A DNA stretch of 64,000 nucleotides from Toxorhynchites rutilus septentrionalis (lineage: Eukaryota > Arthropoda > Insecta > Diptera > Culicidae): assembly GCF_029784135.1 (NCBI RefSeq), contig NC_073746.1, positions 109,586,661-109,650,660 on the forward strand, given 5' to 3'. How positions within the stretch are numbered: the first letter of the stretch is position 1; every line of letters begins with the position of its first letter. Below, in pieces: positions 16,890-27,517 of the stretch. A program made the position numbers and the translations under genes. The notes under the pieces were generated by a model. The model had not been told where the DNA came from and ran no database searches. It worked only from the letters and a program-made list of their open reading frames with translations.

Positions 16890-17700
16890 CCGTGATGGTG
16901 AAAACAGTGAAGCTGTTCCGTTCAGAAGTGAGCGCGTCCGAAGAATGGTACCCCGCCGCGTCGAAAACGGACATCGGCGGCACTTTGTGGACGCCGGATA
17001 CGCCCGTTCCGGCATCTACAACATCTTGGCACTATTGGACAACAATCAGATCATTGAAAGAGAGCCCGGTTCCGGACGGCCGACGACCCTGAGCCAAAAG
17101 AAGCTCCAAAGGATGTTGAAGAGGAAGATCGAGGGAAAAGTGGCTACATTGCTGCGTGCGCTTGGCGGGGAGGTCGGTGCGACCGGCCAAACAGTGGAAA
17201 AGTACCTCGCGAACATGGACATACATGACAGGAAGCGGAAGTCCCGTCCACTGATCTCGGGGCTGCAGCCATGACGCAGCGGTAGCGGCTGAATAAGATA
17301 GTCAAGTCGATTTTCTCGGCGAATCGCGACGTGGCGGTGGTGGTGCACGACGAGACCTATCTTACCCTGGATGGCAACGACGGGCAGGGCACTTCGTACT
17401 TTACTTCCCCCACGAAGGAAGTGAGCTCCGAGGTGAAGTTTATTTCACACACCAAGTTCTCCAAGAAGGTGCTGCTGAATGTGGTAAGGAAGGAAGGTCT
17501 TGAATTATAGAGACACTGAATGTGGTATCCAAGTCGGCGAACCCGCCCAGTCTTCCCCAGCTGCGTCCCATCGAGAATTTCTAGGCAAACCTGAAACGTA
17601 GGATCTACTCCAATTATTTTGTCGCGAAAACTGAGAAGGAATTGATAATAAAACGAAGAAAAAACTCGAAAACATGGCTAGAATTTTTTGCCAAAGGAAG
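16890..17700 (+). pseudogene. DD37E-like Tc1/mariner-group transposase (broken)
   Basis: N-terminal helix-turn-helix and GRP-like linker: PGSGRPTTLSQKKLQ near 17070. Catalytic region: HDETYLTLDG near 17348 (first Asp), then EVSSEVKF and KFSKKVLLNV, a familiar order in mosquito ITmD37E transposases. A short piece, AAGGAAGGTCTTGAATTATA near 17489, interrupts the frame and resembles the small GAATTAGAGAGAC repeat at 31163. Downstream, LRPIENF is followed by a stop (17583). The second catalytic Asp block is missing here but present in the relic at 8627-9490. Not functional. Confidence 0.65.
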
Positions 17701-18759
17701 CTAATATAATTACCTTCCATGGGAAGATTATCAAACTCAATTATCTGTCTTTGTTTTTTTTATCTCCATCCGAAAAAGTCCATTTTTTAATGGAAACATT
17801 ATTGATACATCATAGTTTTCATGCTGGATTATTTTTTCCGTGTTTGCACCTCGTTTTCAGTACTTTATCGCATTATCCGCGATGACCTTTTCATTCAATT
17901 CCGCGAACAATCGGGGTTATATGTTATTTAACCCATTAACGACCAGTCATTCGAAATTAACAAAAAAAATGTTTGATTGAGATAAACGATTATTCACACA
18001 GTTTGCATATTTAAACCCAGTGAAAACTATTTAGTGCTGATATTTAGTTCAATGCACTTATCCGCTAAAATTGATAAAAGTGACAACCTTTTGACTTTTA
18101 TCAACTAACCAAATGGTAAAAAAACAAGGGTTCTGCATCTAAATTGCACTGACATAATTCCGCGGTGATCTTGTTACTCAGTTCCGTCGATAAACGGGAT
18201 TCTGATGTATCTATTTGGTCGCAACAACGGAATTTCGGCTGAAGATGAAGAAATTAATCAACCCATTACTGCCCAGGTGTAGGTTATGTTTACTTTGCGA
18301 CTTTTGCGAGAAACTCGAACTTTGCAAGCTTCAATTCGCGACTACGAAGCTGAATTTGACAGCATGTGTGCGTGAAGCGAATGTCAACAAAGAATTGCAA
18401 AAAGAATGTGATTTTTAAAGGCACCGTTTTTAACGTTTTTTGCAGAAATTTTCGTAATGGTGAGTATGTATCGAAAGAACTATCCTCTAGGATGCTAATT
18501 TAGTTAAATCACATAAATTTACTGCAAGGGAAAACGTTTTCTTACCGCATCCGAAGGACACTGTCTTTACTTGTGGAAAAGTAAACAAACTTTCAGGATA
18601 CTAAATTTTAATAAAAATTAATAATTGTGTGCAAAATTTATCTTCCAAACGGTTGGAAAAAATGAGTTTTCCTTATGCAGTGAAAAAAACTTTGCCGTAG
18701 CTTAAGCTGAATTTAACTTATAAGTGTTTTTTCTGTGACCTTGTTTCATGCATTATCAG

Positions 18760-19088
18760 GAGCCATTAGTCGGAGAAAATGAAACCTGCTACGTGGCTGT
18801 GGAGTTTGCGGATGTGTTCGATTACGCTGCAGGTGGAAGCCGTTTAGTCGTCGAAGGCGAAAGAATATTCAAAGCTGGACATCTTTTAATAGTTGGTGTT
18901 GAAGAAGTTCACGATGAAGGCTTCAGTATTTTCTCGTCCTGCCTCCAGTCATCATCTCCAAGCTCGGAACCCCATACAATAAAAATTTGTACGAAAATCT
19001 CCTTCACCAAATGGTTGTTTTCGTGTTCCTGTAAAGCTGGCAAAGGAAAGTGCAAACACGTCATGGCTATTTTGTATCATTTGCTTAA
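18760..19088 (+). CDS. SWIM zinc-finger protein exon
   Basis: The open frame is bounded by acceptor TTATCAG (AG 18758-18759) and donor GTATGT (from 19089), so it looks like an internal exon of about 110 residues; the ATG-like start upstream of 18760 is not needed. The C-terminal CSCKAGKGKCKH (19024-19059) is the SWIM signature CxCx(n)CxH, followed by a hydrophobic helix (VMAILYHLL). SWIM domains bind DNA or protein and occur in MULE transposases and in several insect transposon-linked or YqaJ-linked proteins. The first part contains a conserved-looking CLQSSSPSSEPHTI stretch that I associate with such SWIM proteins. The partner exons are not found; it may be a captured fragment. Confidence 0.6.
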
Positions 19089-19100
19089 GTATGTTTTATT

Positions 19101-19433
19101 TTATTTCTTTATTATTGCACATTTTGCACCAAGTTGGACTGTTTCACACTTTTTCAAAAATGCGAAAATGTGAATGTGAATACTTGGAGAGTAGAAGTTC
19201 GACACGGTGAAATGGAGGCTACAAATACGGGAGGTTTTTGTAGGTTCTATCTTTAGCCGTAGTCGTTGGATCCAGTCTAGATACCGCGATTTGTCCGTTT
19301 TCGGAGGGAAGGCATGTAAAGAAATTCCGGGGCGATATCTCTGCTTACATCCGGGGACGACACAAACAATACGGCTTTTGAATTTTGCAGATTGTTCGGA
19401 GTCAGCTTCAAGCAAATTTCGTCCGACTTGCAT
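19101..19433 (-). CDS. THAP zinc-finger domain frame
   Basis: ATG at 19433, 110 residues. The THAP C2CH module is complete: C24 and C29 (CVVPGC), C71 and H74 (CSLHF), with HAFP at 40-43, W54 and P64 at the usual places. THAP domains bind DNA in P-element and Kolobok-type transposases and in host regulators. After residue 83 the sequence loses likeness to the family and ends at TAA, so the rest of the protein is missing or spliced elsewhere. Twenty-three residues precede the first zinc Cys, more than usual, so the true exon may start inside this frame. It faces the SWIM exon tail to tail. Confidence 0.62.
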   Translation of the reverse strand: MQVGRNLLEADSEQSAKFKSRIVCVVPGCKQRYRPGISLHAFPPKTDKSRYLDWIQRLRLKIEPTKTSRICSLHFTVSNFYSPSIHIHIFAFLKKCETVQLGAKCAIIKK

Positions 19434-20045
19434 GTTCTCCGGGCAATTTGCGCAGCTTTTGACGTCTATATTTCACACGTTCTAAGGAAAATATTTTGAA
19501 AAATATTAGAGCACTAATTGAATAGAAGCCAGATCTTTGTATTTTAGGTATTTTATGAACACTAAGCGGATATTTTTATTTCAAATTTCATTAATTCGGT
19601 TTACCTCTCTCGCAGGTAGATTGACAGAGGGTGTACTTCAACGGCTTTTTTTCACTACTAAATGACAATAAATTTTGGTTCGGAGCATCGAAACAGTTAA
19701 GAAAAACTATTTTTCAACAATTTCCACTAATTGTAAGATAAACACGGTACAAGTTTTCGAGAAATCAGTATATTAATTACAGAGAAAATATGCAACGGTT
19801 TGTTTACATATTTTTCACTCACACGTGAAACTTTCATAGGTGGCGACACCGTACTTTCGATGACGCGAATACACAACAAAACAACAAAAATGACAGATAA
19901 AATTACACTGACACAAAAAACACTCTTAAATTGTCATGTGGTATCATTTAAAATGCGCTCAACACTTTAGTTTAATCAAAAACAGTTTTTCAAAAACGGG
20001 CATTTTTGTGTATTAAATTTCATACGCTGGGCACTAATGGGTTAA

Positions 20046-21340
20046 ATGAAAAAGCTGAATCTCAACGACGAATAACGGCTTTACTAAACTGTGAACAGGT
20101 GTCCGGTTCCGTTATATAACTCGCTTCGTTGCACACTTGCGATCAATTGTCTTTCTCATTCGGCATAAATATACGGGAAACTCAAAAAGGAAAAATGAGT
20201 TCTAAGTCTCCCTGTCTGAATTTCATTGAATTGTATGCGGAAACACTTTCTTGAACATTGGTATCTGTCTAAATTATGGACAGATACCAATCCCGTATCA
20301 GTTTATCAACTCGAATCACGAGTTAAAATAATTTAATATTAACCGCTTCATGTGTTCTCAACGCAAACACGTGATACTGAAGAACTAATCTGATTGTTTT
20401 CTCGCCCAAAAATAAATAATGACTAACGATTTGAATATTTTATTCAAAAATTGCCTCGTTTCAAAGTAATGTGAACGCAGTAAATGTTCCCTGTTAGGAT
20501 ACATTACGTAATGCAATTTATCCCCAAATTAATTGCCGTCTCAAGGCGTTATAACCGGGACGCTAGTAAGCACGCAATTGATGACCTTACCGTGTAAAGT
20601 CTAGCCGAAAGGTAGACTTGAGTCGAAGTACCCCACACGACAGGAGAACTACGCTCAGTGATGAATGATTTCATCTCAGCTATATTCGAGAATCTCGTCT
20701 CGTCAATCACAGTGAGAAAAAGGACTGGCAATGTCGAAATGCAGAACCACAAGACGCAATATCCTACCTTTCCCAGAACAAATTGATCCGAAACACTCCT
20801 ATCGTCAACGAGATTTCACCACACAAGAAACTGAAATTCTTTAACACGAATGCTACACGGTTACTGAAATTTTGCACAAGTTAAGATTTTTTTTTCTCTT
20901 CTCTCCGCACAACGAAGGATTCCAACTTCGATCAGATATTTTTTCTCTTTGATCGTCTCTTGATTGCTTACTCCGTTTTTCGATTTTGTTATGCTACTTT
21001 TGTGTAACTGACAGAAGTAACTGTTATACGGTGAACCCTACGGGTGAAGTGAAGCACGAAAAAGCACTGGGTATAGTAAACATTAAGCCTTCTACACATT
21101 AGACAACCGAAATCCGATCTATGTTGACGATGTCAATCGGCACAACTCAGTTCTGCACATTGGAGTAATTGGAGTAACATAATCAAAGCGAACGAAGAAT
21201 TTACGTCGATTAATCGATCCTAACCCAGAGAAAAAAACGTATGTTTAATCCTGAAAACAAATCATCATCCCCGACGTCCCTCAAACTCGCAAACGAAGCT
21301 CCATGCCGCCAAGGCGAATTGAGCCTCGTTCACGTGTATA
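20046..21340. other. Non-coding stretch, nothing supported
   Basis: A minus-strand frame (20752-20549) has a hydrophobic start and a GTAAGG donor-like site at its end, but it lacks an ATG and shows no family likeness, so it is not called. A T-rich tract lies at 20886-20905. Confidence 0.4.
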
Positions 21341-22079
21341 GGGGAGCGCGTAAGATAATAATTGATTTTCAGGCGCAATGAACACTTTTCTGATTCCAGA
21401 TGGCTTTCTAGCAAATGAGAAATATTAGTTTAATTCTACCTAACAATAGGTCGTATGAATAAAAAAAGTATTTACTTATTCTGTCCGTTTCCAAGTAAAG
21501 TAAACTTTCCTAGTATTTACTTGAATCCGTATGAATAAAAGTTTACTTTACTAATTTGATTTTCGAATTCGAACATAGTTTTTACTTTGTCAAACATCTA
21601 TCAACTGATTGTTTAGGTTTCGTTTCAAAACGTTTTTTGGACAAAGCGTGAATTTGCGATGAAAAAGGAATAGTGTCGTCGTCTGGTGGCGACTTTCAAT
21701 TAGGGACCATAGTTTGGGTACCTATCTCGTTAGTGTAATACCTATCATATTAGAAGACACGAAGCCAGTTTTCAAATGTTAAAATTTGAATGAAAATGTT
21801 CACATCATGTTATTTAATCACTTAAAACACTTTTTTCCGACTTTTATTCAACCCATTGTCTATACATTTCCAACATCATTACTGAAACTTTTCATTATAA
21901 TATAAAGTTGTCTTCAAAAACAATATTCGTACCAGATTTTTTCACCACCTGCAAACAAAAGTGTTTTTCATTTAAACAGAATGCCAAATTGGTACGGAAA
22001 GGTTATTTTTCATTCATAATTTAAATTTGAAAAACGTGTTCATTCCGCCTGAAAATCAATCAATTTTTTTACGCTCCCC
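21341..22079. mobile_element. TIR element with TA target duplication (GGGGAGCG family)
   Basis: Ends GGGGAGCGCGTAAGATAATA and, inverted, GGGGAGCGTAAAAAAATTGA continue as TTGATTTTCAGGCG and ATGAACAC in both arms, giving about 45 bases of inverted similarity. TA flanks both sides (21339-21340, 22080-22081). No coding capacity. It overlaps another TIR pair (21449-22424). Confidence 0.7.
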
Positions 22080-22424
22080 TAAACTAGTAAACGAAGCTCA
22101 ATGCCATCAATGCGGATCGTTAACTTGTTTAACTTCAAGCGCAAGATAGCAGCATTAAACATAAATCGGATATGACATCAGAACGAATGAATGTGTTTTC
22201 AGATCCAAAGTATGCTCATGAGCATACTTGATAATAACGAAGTAAATACTTGATGAATGCTGTTTTATTCATGCGAAATCAGCTAATCATCCATTTTCGA
22301 AAAGTAAACACTTTGTTGTTTCTTTTATTCATACCAAACGTAGTAAAAACTTAATCTCACTGCTCGACTGCTCGAATGAAGTAAAGTAAAGGTGAATTTT
22401 GTTTTTATTCATACGGCCTAATGT
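21449..22424. mobile_element. Second TIR pair, GTATGAATAAAA family
   Basis: TAGGTCGTATGAATAAAAA at 21449 and its inverse TTTTTATTCATACGGCCTA at about 22406-22424 form a TIR pair. Related GTATGAATAAAA units lie at 21527 and, inverted, near 22266 and 22325, each beside AAGTAAA or TTTACTT motifs. The pair crosses the 21341-22079 element instead of nesting, so at least one pairing marks fragments of separate insertions. Confidence 0.45.
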
Positions 22425-23169
22425 GACGATTAATCGATTAATCGATTATTTGGGTCGATTAATCGTATCGAATAACAAAATGCTAAATAGGAACGATTAA
22501 TTTCAAGAATCGGGGATCACTAGTTGTACAAGTACCATCGTAGCATGACACACATATTTTGGTTGTACATTGTACCGCATGTCAAATTGGCAATCAGAAA
22601 TTTTAATTTATTACATTCTTTTTTCACCAATTATTCAATGGAAAAGGTTTATATTTGACATCTAAACTATCAAACACAACAAAAAAGTTCTGAGTTATTA
22701 ACACAAGAGAAAGTCAATGAAAACAATATTTATTAAGTGTTTTGATTCGATTTGTTCATGCTACCCACCACTACCCATCTATGGCGCTGCGCACTGTTGG
22801 AATTTACAAGCTGTAGCCATGTACAACGGTGAAACAGGTCGGTACAGATAGAGCGATTGTACCGAGTTGCTTGCATGCTTCCAGCGCTGTACATGGTGAC
22901 AGACATACAATTTTCGAAGTACAACGCCAGTATAGCTGTATGTCTGTCATAAATATAAGATTGATGTCATCATATAATCGCTGGAAGAGATACAATTTAA
23001 CTGCTGAAGGAAACCATATTATGAAAAATGCTCTTGAAAAACAATCTACTGAGATTTTCCTTAACTCGAACGAATAGATTAAAAAAAATGTTTTTGCTGG
23101 TGGCATCAATGACATTGAAGTTATTGTAGGACTTTTTAAAATTCTTTATTGGGAAAAAATAGGTAGCTG
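22425..23169. other. Non-coding stretch
   Basis: Begins with ATTAATCGATTAATCGATTA-type simple sequence (22433-22470). Nothing else recognised; frames near 22733-23115 on either strand look random. Confidence 0.4.
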
Positions 23170-23376
23170 GTCGGGGGAATTTTTCGTCGAAGAAATTTCC
23201 TTCGACTTGCACCGTGGTCACGCGTATTCTAGAGCTTTCCACTCCGAATGCATTCTTATGCATGTTATTTGGCATAGAAATCTCAACTAAGACCTAATTG
23301 AAATGATGCAAGTAATACTACGTTGAGACGGTGAAGTTATTCTAGGAACGTTAGTGCCATTTAAGAAGAAGAAGAT
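23170..23376 (+). mobile_element. tRNA-derived SINE family 2, 5'-truncated
   Basis: Matches the body of the SINE at 55190-55457: GTGGTCACGCGTATTCTAGA, ACGTTGAGACGGTGAAG, TAGGAACGTTAGTGCCATTT and an AAG-repeat tail. The tRNA-like head with the B box is missing, so this is a truncated copy. Confidence 0.7.
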
Positions 23377-23630
23377 GAAGGAAGCTTCAAAATACAATCT
23401 GCACATTTGCAAAAAATTTGCATATCTGACATTCATTGTTTTTTTCGAAAATCTAAAGCTTTTAGATTAACAGTCTCGGAAGCATTATTAGACTATTAAA
23501 ATTCGAATGAAAATTTTTATTTAGTGTCATTTGATAATTCAATACGAACGTTATTGCCCCTCACATAACTAAATGCCTATATATCGACTGATATTTATAC
23601 TGAAGCTGATCATTATAGTATTAAATCATT

Positions 23631-23964
23631 GGGGAGTCTTCGTAGCCACATTGTTTGCACGTTCGCTTACTAAACGATTGATCGTGAGTTCAAAACTCAG
23701 GGTCCTCAAATGACCATCTTTGTGTTGTTAAGTCGGAAGTCGTTAAAGCAACAATCATCAACGATGGAGATCGATTCACGGTCAGAGTCCTGGCTTCTCT
23801 TCATATATAAAAGCTACTATTTGAAACTGCGCTGCTCTGCAAGAAACATCGGATTGTTGTGCTATTAATAGCACGATAATGATCATATCAGCTGTCTCCA
23901 CTATTCGATCCAACAGCTGATTGTTAAACGATGTAAGTCTTATAGAAGAATAATAATAATAAAA
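23631..23964 (+). mobile_element. tRNA-derived SINE family 1, copy a
   Basis: Head GGGGAGTCTTCGTAGCCACA, an A-box-like region (CACGTTCGCTTACTAA) and a B-box-like GATCGTGAGTTCAAAACTC, as in pol III-driven tRNA-derived SINEs. The body matches copies b, c and d; the tail is TAATAATAATAATAAAA. Diverged from the others. Confidence 0.75.
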
Positions 23965-24447
23965 CGGCTGAGTTTAGAATACATTCGCTTGCGCGCGAAC
24001 AACATAGAAGGATGAAGATGAAGCTATCTTCAATAGCTTGCTGTCCAATGTGAGAAAACTGAACTCACCGGCGAAGAAACAACTTCGCATGGGACTACAA
24101 CATTCAGTCTTGTTGTACGTTTATTGTTCCACTACTACCCTCGGCGATCCGATTCGATCGGATGCAATGCATTACTTATCTTGGTTTGCCACTGTAATTA
24201 ATACGATTACTTATGAATCATCTATACTATTCTTTACATGCTGAATGCGACGGCATGGTATGGAAATCTAAAAAAAATGTAACGAAAAACAAAAATTCGA
24301 ATACCTAAAACATAAAAATATTTCTTGACAATTCACACAAATGTTCGCAACAATCGATTACAAAATATTGTAATACTATTTAATTTGTAATCGATTGAAA
24401 TACATTTTTTGCAACAAACTAAGGAAGAATATTTGAAAAAAAAATAT

Positions 24448-24942
24448 AGGGGGGTCTCCGTAGCCACATTGGTTGCGCGTTCGCTTAGTAAGCGATCGAT
24501 CGTGAGTTCAAAACTAAGGACCCTCATTGACCATCTTTGTGTTGTTACAGAATAGCTACGTCCACGCAACAATCATCAGCGATGGAGATCGATCCACGGT
24601 CGAATAAAGATCGATTCGTCCATACAACTGCTCTGCTCTGCAAGAAACATCGGGCTGCTGTTCTATAAATAACTCAACAATGATCAACAACTGTCTCCGC
24701 TGTCCGGTCTAACTGGATAATGGAAGAACAGATAGAAAACTCTTACGCCTAAATGGCTACTGTGTAAATGTGTACCATATGCAATGGTATAGTAGGGAAT
24801 AGTCTAACGCCGAAAAATGGCAACTGTGTAATGTGCTAATTATAGATATGATAAACATGTGACATGTACACGATTAAAATTCGGCTCTGTTACATTTAAA
24901 ATGCTAATGAGCCAAAAAATAAACAAAAGGGATAAAAAAAAA
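24448..24942 (+). mobile_element. tRNA-derived SINE family 1, copy b (full length)
   Basis: Head GGGGTCTCCGTAGCCACATT, box A region GGTTGCGCGTTCGCTTAGTA, box B region GATCGTGAGTTCAAAACTA, then a long body and an A-rich tail. The flanks ATTTGAAAAAAAAATAT (24431-24447) and ATTTGAAAAAATAT (24943-24956) form a target duplication differing in A-run length. About 495 bases, long for a SINE; the body has a doubled GGCTACTGTGTAA / GGCAACTGTGTAA segment. Confidence 0.85.
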
Positions 24943-25271
24943 ATTTGAAAAAATATCAACCATTATCTAATCAAAAATCACACGTTTTGGTTGGTCTATC
25001 GCCAAAAGCAATATGGCGCCATCAATCGATAATTTTATTAAAAAATTCATAATTGAATACTGCTTTCGGCCCTGCAAATTTAATTGAGATTTAGTTCACA
25101 TTCAAACCACAGTTTCAAGGCTTCAGCCCTCAATGAATTTGGTAGATGTAATCTGAGTCATGCGGATGGATTTGAATTGGTTATCAAAATAAATCTAATA
25201 GAAATGCCAAAAGGGATTCAACAATCAGGAGGGGAAAAGTTGATACTTTTTTTATAATGTTCCGCCACTAG

Positions 25272-25408
25272 TCGACCGCGAGTAATCGGTTTTCCACCTT
25301 ATTAACAATAGAATTAAAGAAAATTGTTTATGGATAAATAAATATAGTTAAGAATTTGGCTCCTTTAAACTTATGTAAAAAATAAACGAATTTATAAAAA
25401 AATATTCC
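25272..25408 (+). mobile_element. 3' tail fragment of the LINE family
   Basis: From CGACCGCGAGTAATCGG through TTTGGCTCCTTTAAACTTAT to AATAAACGAATTTATAAAAA, this matches the last 140 bases of LINE copies 2 and 3. It is a 5'-truncated insertion; no clear target duplication. Confidence 0.85.
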
Positions 25409-26339
25409 ATACATAGAGAAAGTATTGTTATTAAAGGAAAAATAATCGAATTCATAAAAATGAACGAATAATATTTTTTCACCAATTAATGCTAGCGTTC
25501 AAAATCATAAGGGCCCTATGTCATACTCGCCATACTCGTTCATCCCACCTTTTATGTATACCCCTTTCATGGCAAAACTTGAGCTTGGTCTGACAGCTCA
25601 TTCCTCGTTACAGCCATTGTAGAGGTAAGATATGTTTGCGAGTCCCGGGGCAAAGTAGCATACCCCACGAAGCCCGGTGATTCACACAGGCCCAACTGAC
25701 ATTTTGATAGATACTGAATTTTCAGTATCATGGACTTCTAAAATTTTCTAAACACAATTATAATTCAATTTTATTTCTCGTCAAATGTTAAGTTTTTATG
25801 ATTTTTAACACTAGAATTATATCATATGAACTTTTTTCTTTCATTAAAACAACTAGAAAATACGAATTACACAAATTACAACATTTATTTCATTCAAAAG
25901 GCAAACAATCAGGATCAATGCAAAAATACTCAAATGAACATATTTCGGCTGTCGTGTTTTTTTCGTTTTCAATCTGTGCTGTATCAGCGATTGAAATCAG
26001 TTAGGTAATTAGCAAATAGTATTTAAACCGGAAAAGAAGTTGAATATTTTGAATAAACGTTTTCTGGATTTACGATACATTCGTCTCTCTGCTGCGCGTG
26101 GAATCTAACATTATTAAGATTACTGCAGAAACTTAATGTTTTTAAGTGAAATTCTGGTTCGGTCAAAAATGTAAATGAACAAAGCCGAGTCACAAAAACG
26201 CTTGCTCATTTTATAGGAGAAACATTTGACAGCATGGGGGAAAATGTTGCAAGAATTTTTTTTTCAAGTTAAATGCACTTCAAGAATGAGTTTGATTGAC
26301 TCCGCATGACCTAGGATGCAAGTGAAGATGTAGAACATA
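25409..26339. other. Non-coding stretch between repeats
   Basis: A more GC-rich block at 25508-25700 contains GGGCCCTATGTCATACTCGC; no gene is supported. The rest is AT-rich. Confidence 0.4.
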
Positions 26340-26786
26340 ATGTAAAATCCGGGTTTTATCGTGTACATGTTAAATGTTCAGATTTCTATAAATTGCAAAT
26401 TACACAGTAGTTAGTAGCCATTTAGGTGCAAGAGTATCTTTTCTGTTCCATTACATTATTGTAAATTACATAGTAGAAGTCATTTAGGTGTAAGAGTATT
26501 CTTTCTGTTCATCCATTGTTCAGCAGATCGGACATCAGGGACAGTTGATGTTGATCGTTGTTGGGTTGTTAATAGTACAACAGCCCAATGTTTCTTGCAG
26601 AGTAGAGTAGTTGTATGGATGATTTTTGTTCCACAGTAGATCGATCTCCATCGCTGATGATGGTTGCGTAGACGTAGTTATTCTATAACAACACAAAGAT
26701 GGTCATCTCAGGGCCCTGAGTTATGAACTCACGATCGATCGCTCAGTAATAGAACGCGCAACCAATGTGGCTACGAAGACTCCCAA
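26340..26786 (-). mobile_element. tRNA-derived SINE family 1, copy c
   Basis: Minus orientation: the head is near 26786 (GGGAGTCTTCGTAGCCACAT) and the body matches copies b and d. Two imperfect direct units (about 26400-26455 and 26462-26515) are the doubled segment of the family. No clear target duplication. Confidence 0.82.
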
Positions 26787-26825
26787 TGCAATATCCTACA
26801 ATAGGAAAATTTTTCATGGCAGCTC

Positions 26826-27202
26826 CCCAGCAAACATTAAGTCGTATGAATAGCTATAATTGGAGGCGATATACATCCAACCAAGACACATTTGTATGAT
26901 ATATGATGCAGATAACTAGCATATACACACAAAAGTGGAGGCGATATACGTATATGCATTATTTTGTACGCATATAAAGCAATATATAACGATATGCGAT
27001 GCTTTTTGGACTGATATGCGATTTGATACGACAACGTTACCACTCAATCCATCGATGACATGGAAAATCGTGTTTTTGCATTTTATGCGATTTTAGATAT
27101 ATATGATCGATATTTTGATTGATATTTTATGCGATTGTGATTTGATACGAAATGATATGTAACTTATCATGTGCAAAGTTATACGATTTAATGTTTGCTG
27201 GG
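26826..27202. mobile_element. MITE just upstream of the UTX promoter
   Basis: Inverted ends CCAGCAAACATTAAGTCGTA (left) and CCAGCAAACATTAAATCGTA (right, inverted), about 375 bases. Its centre is rich in GATATACG- and ATATGCGAT-like words. No coding capacity. It ends about 315 bases before the UTX start codon, so it could add promoter elements to that gene. Confidence 0.8.
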
Positions 27203-27517
27203 TCGATTGGTGATCAAACTTCCCATATACATTTAGTGTGTAATTATTAGTTTCCAATCTACTCCACATTCAGCACCATGTACACTACCGTATAACAGTT
27301 TCTCTGCTGTCAGCAATGTTTACTGGTGGTCGTGTGCCACCAGTAAAATTATTTCAGTTTTCTCGAGTGTTTTTCTTCATACGCGTATCGGGATTTCCTC
27401 GCGAATATTGTGTCGTTATTGCGGAAAACCGTCGCTAGATCGATTTAATTAGCAGTTTTCCCGGTGCGGAGGATGCTCTAATTTCGGGCGCGTCGCGTGT
27501 GAGCATTTCAGGAAGCC
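27203..27517 (+). promoter_or_regulatory. Promoter and 5' UTR region of the UTX-like gene
   Basis: The sequence between the MITE and ATG 27518 must hold the transcription start if there is no upstream exon. GC rises toward 27490 (CGGGCGCGTCGCG), as in TATA-less housekeeping promoters; no convincing TATA box. An 11-base perfect inverted repeat (27319-27329 and 27337-27347, TTTACTGGTGG / CCACCAGTAAA, 7-base loop) lies here. Confidence 0.5.

Larger units (their letters stand above)
13233..17797 (+). mobile_element. DD37E-like element copy 2, split by LINE copy 2
   Basis: The left end near 13233 (TAAAAAATTGGACAAAAA) and the right end near 17797 (inverted TTAAAAAATGGACTTTTTCG) look like terminal repeats. 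Transposase sequence begins at 16890, straight after the poly(A) of LINE copy 2 (13335-16855). Taking the LINE out leaves about 1 kb, a normal size for a mariner-group element with a short internal deletion. The left end is inferred from similarity to the right TIR only. Confidence 0.55.
17932..20041. mobile_element. TTAA-flanked TIR element carrying THAP and SWIM sequences (Kolobok-like?)
   Basis: TTAA at 17928-17931 and 20042-20045 flanks inverted ends CCCATTAACGACCAG and CCCATTAGTGCCCAG (12 of 15 alike, with patchy similarity further in). TTAA target sites are known for the piggyBac and Kolobok superfamilies, and Kolobok transposases often carry a THAP zinc finger. Inside are a plus-strand SWIM exon (18760-19088) and a minus-strand THAP frame (19433-19101), tail to tail. 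No DDE catalytic core is visible, so this could be a Kolobok remnant with its accessory gene or a TTAA element that captured exons. Confidence 0.6.

Noticed and set aside
20549..20752. Minus-strand frame with a signal-peptide-like start and a GTAAGG at its end
   Set aside because: It begins with TTG, not ATG, has no acceptor that could be placed and no family likeness.
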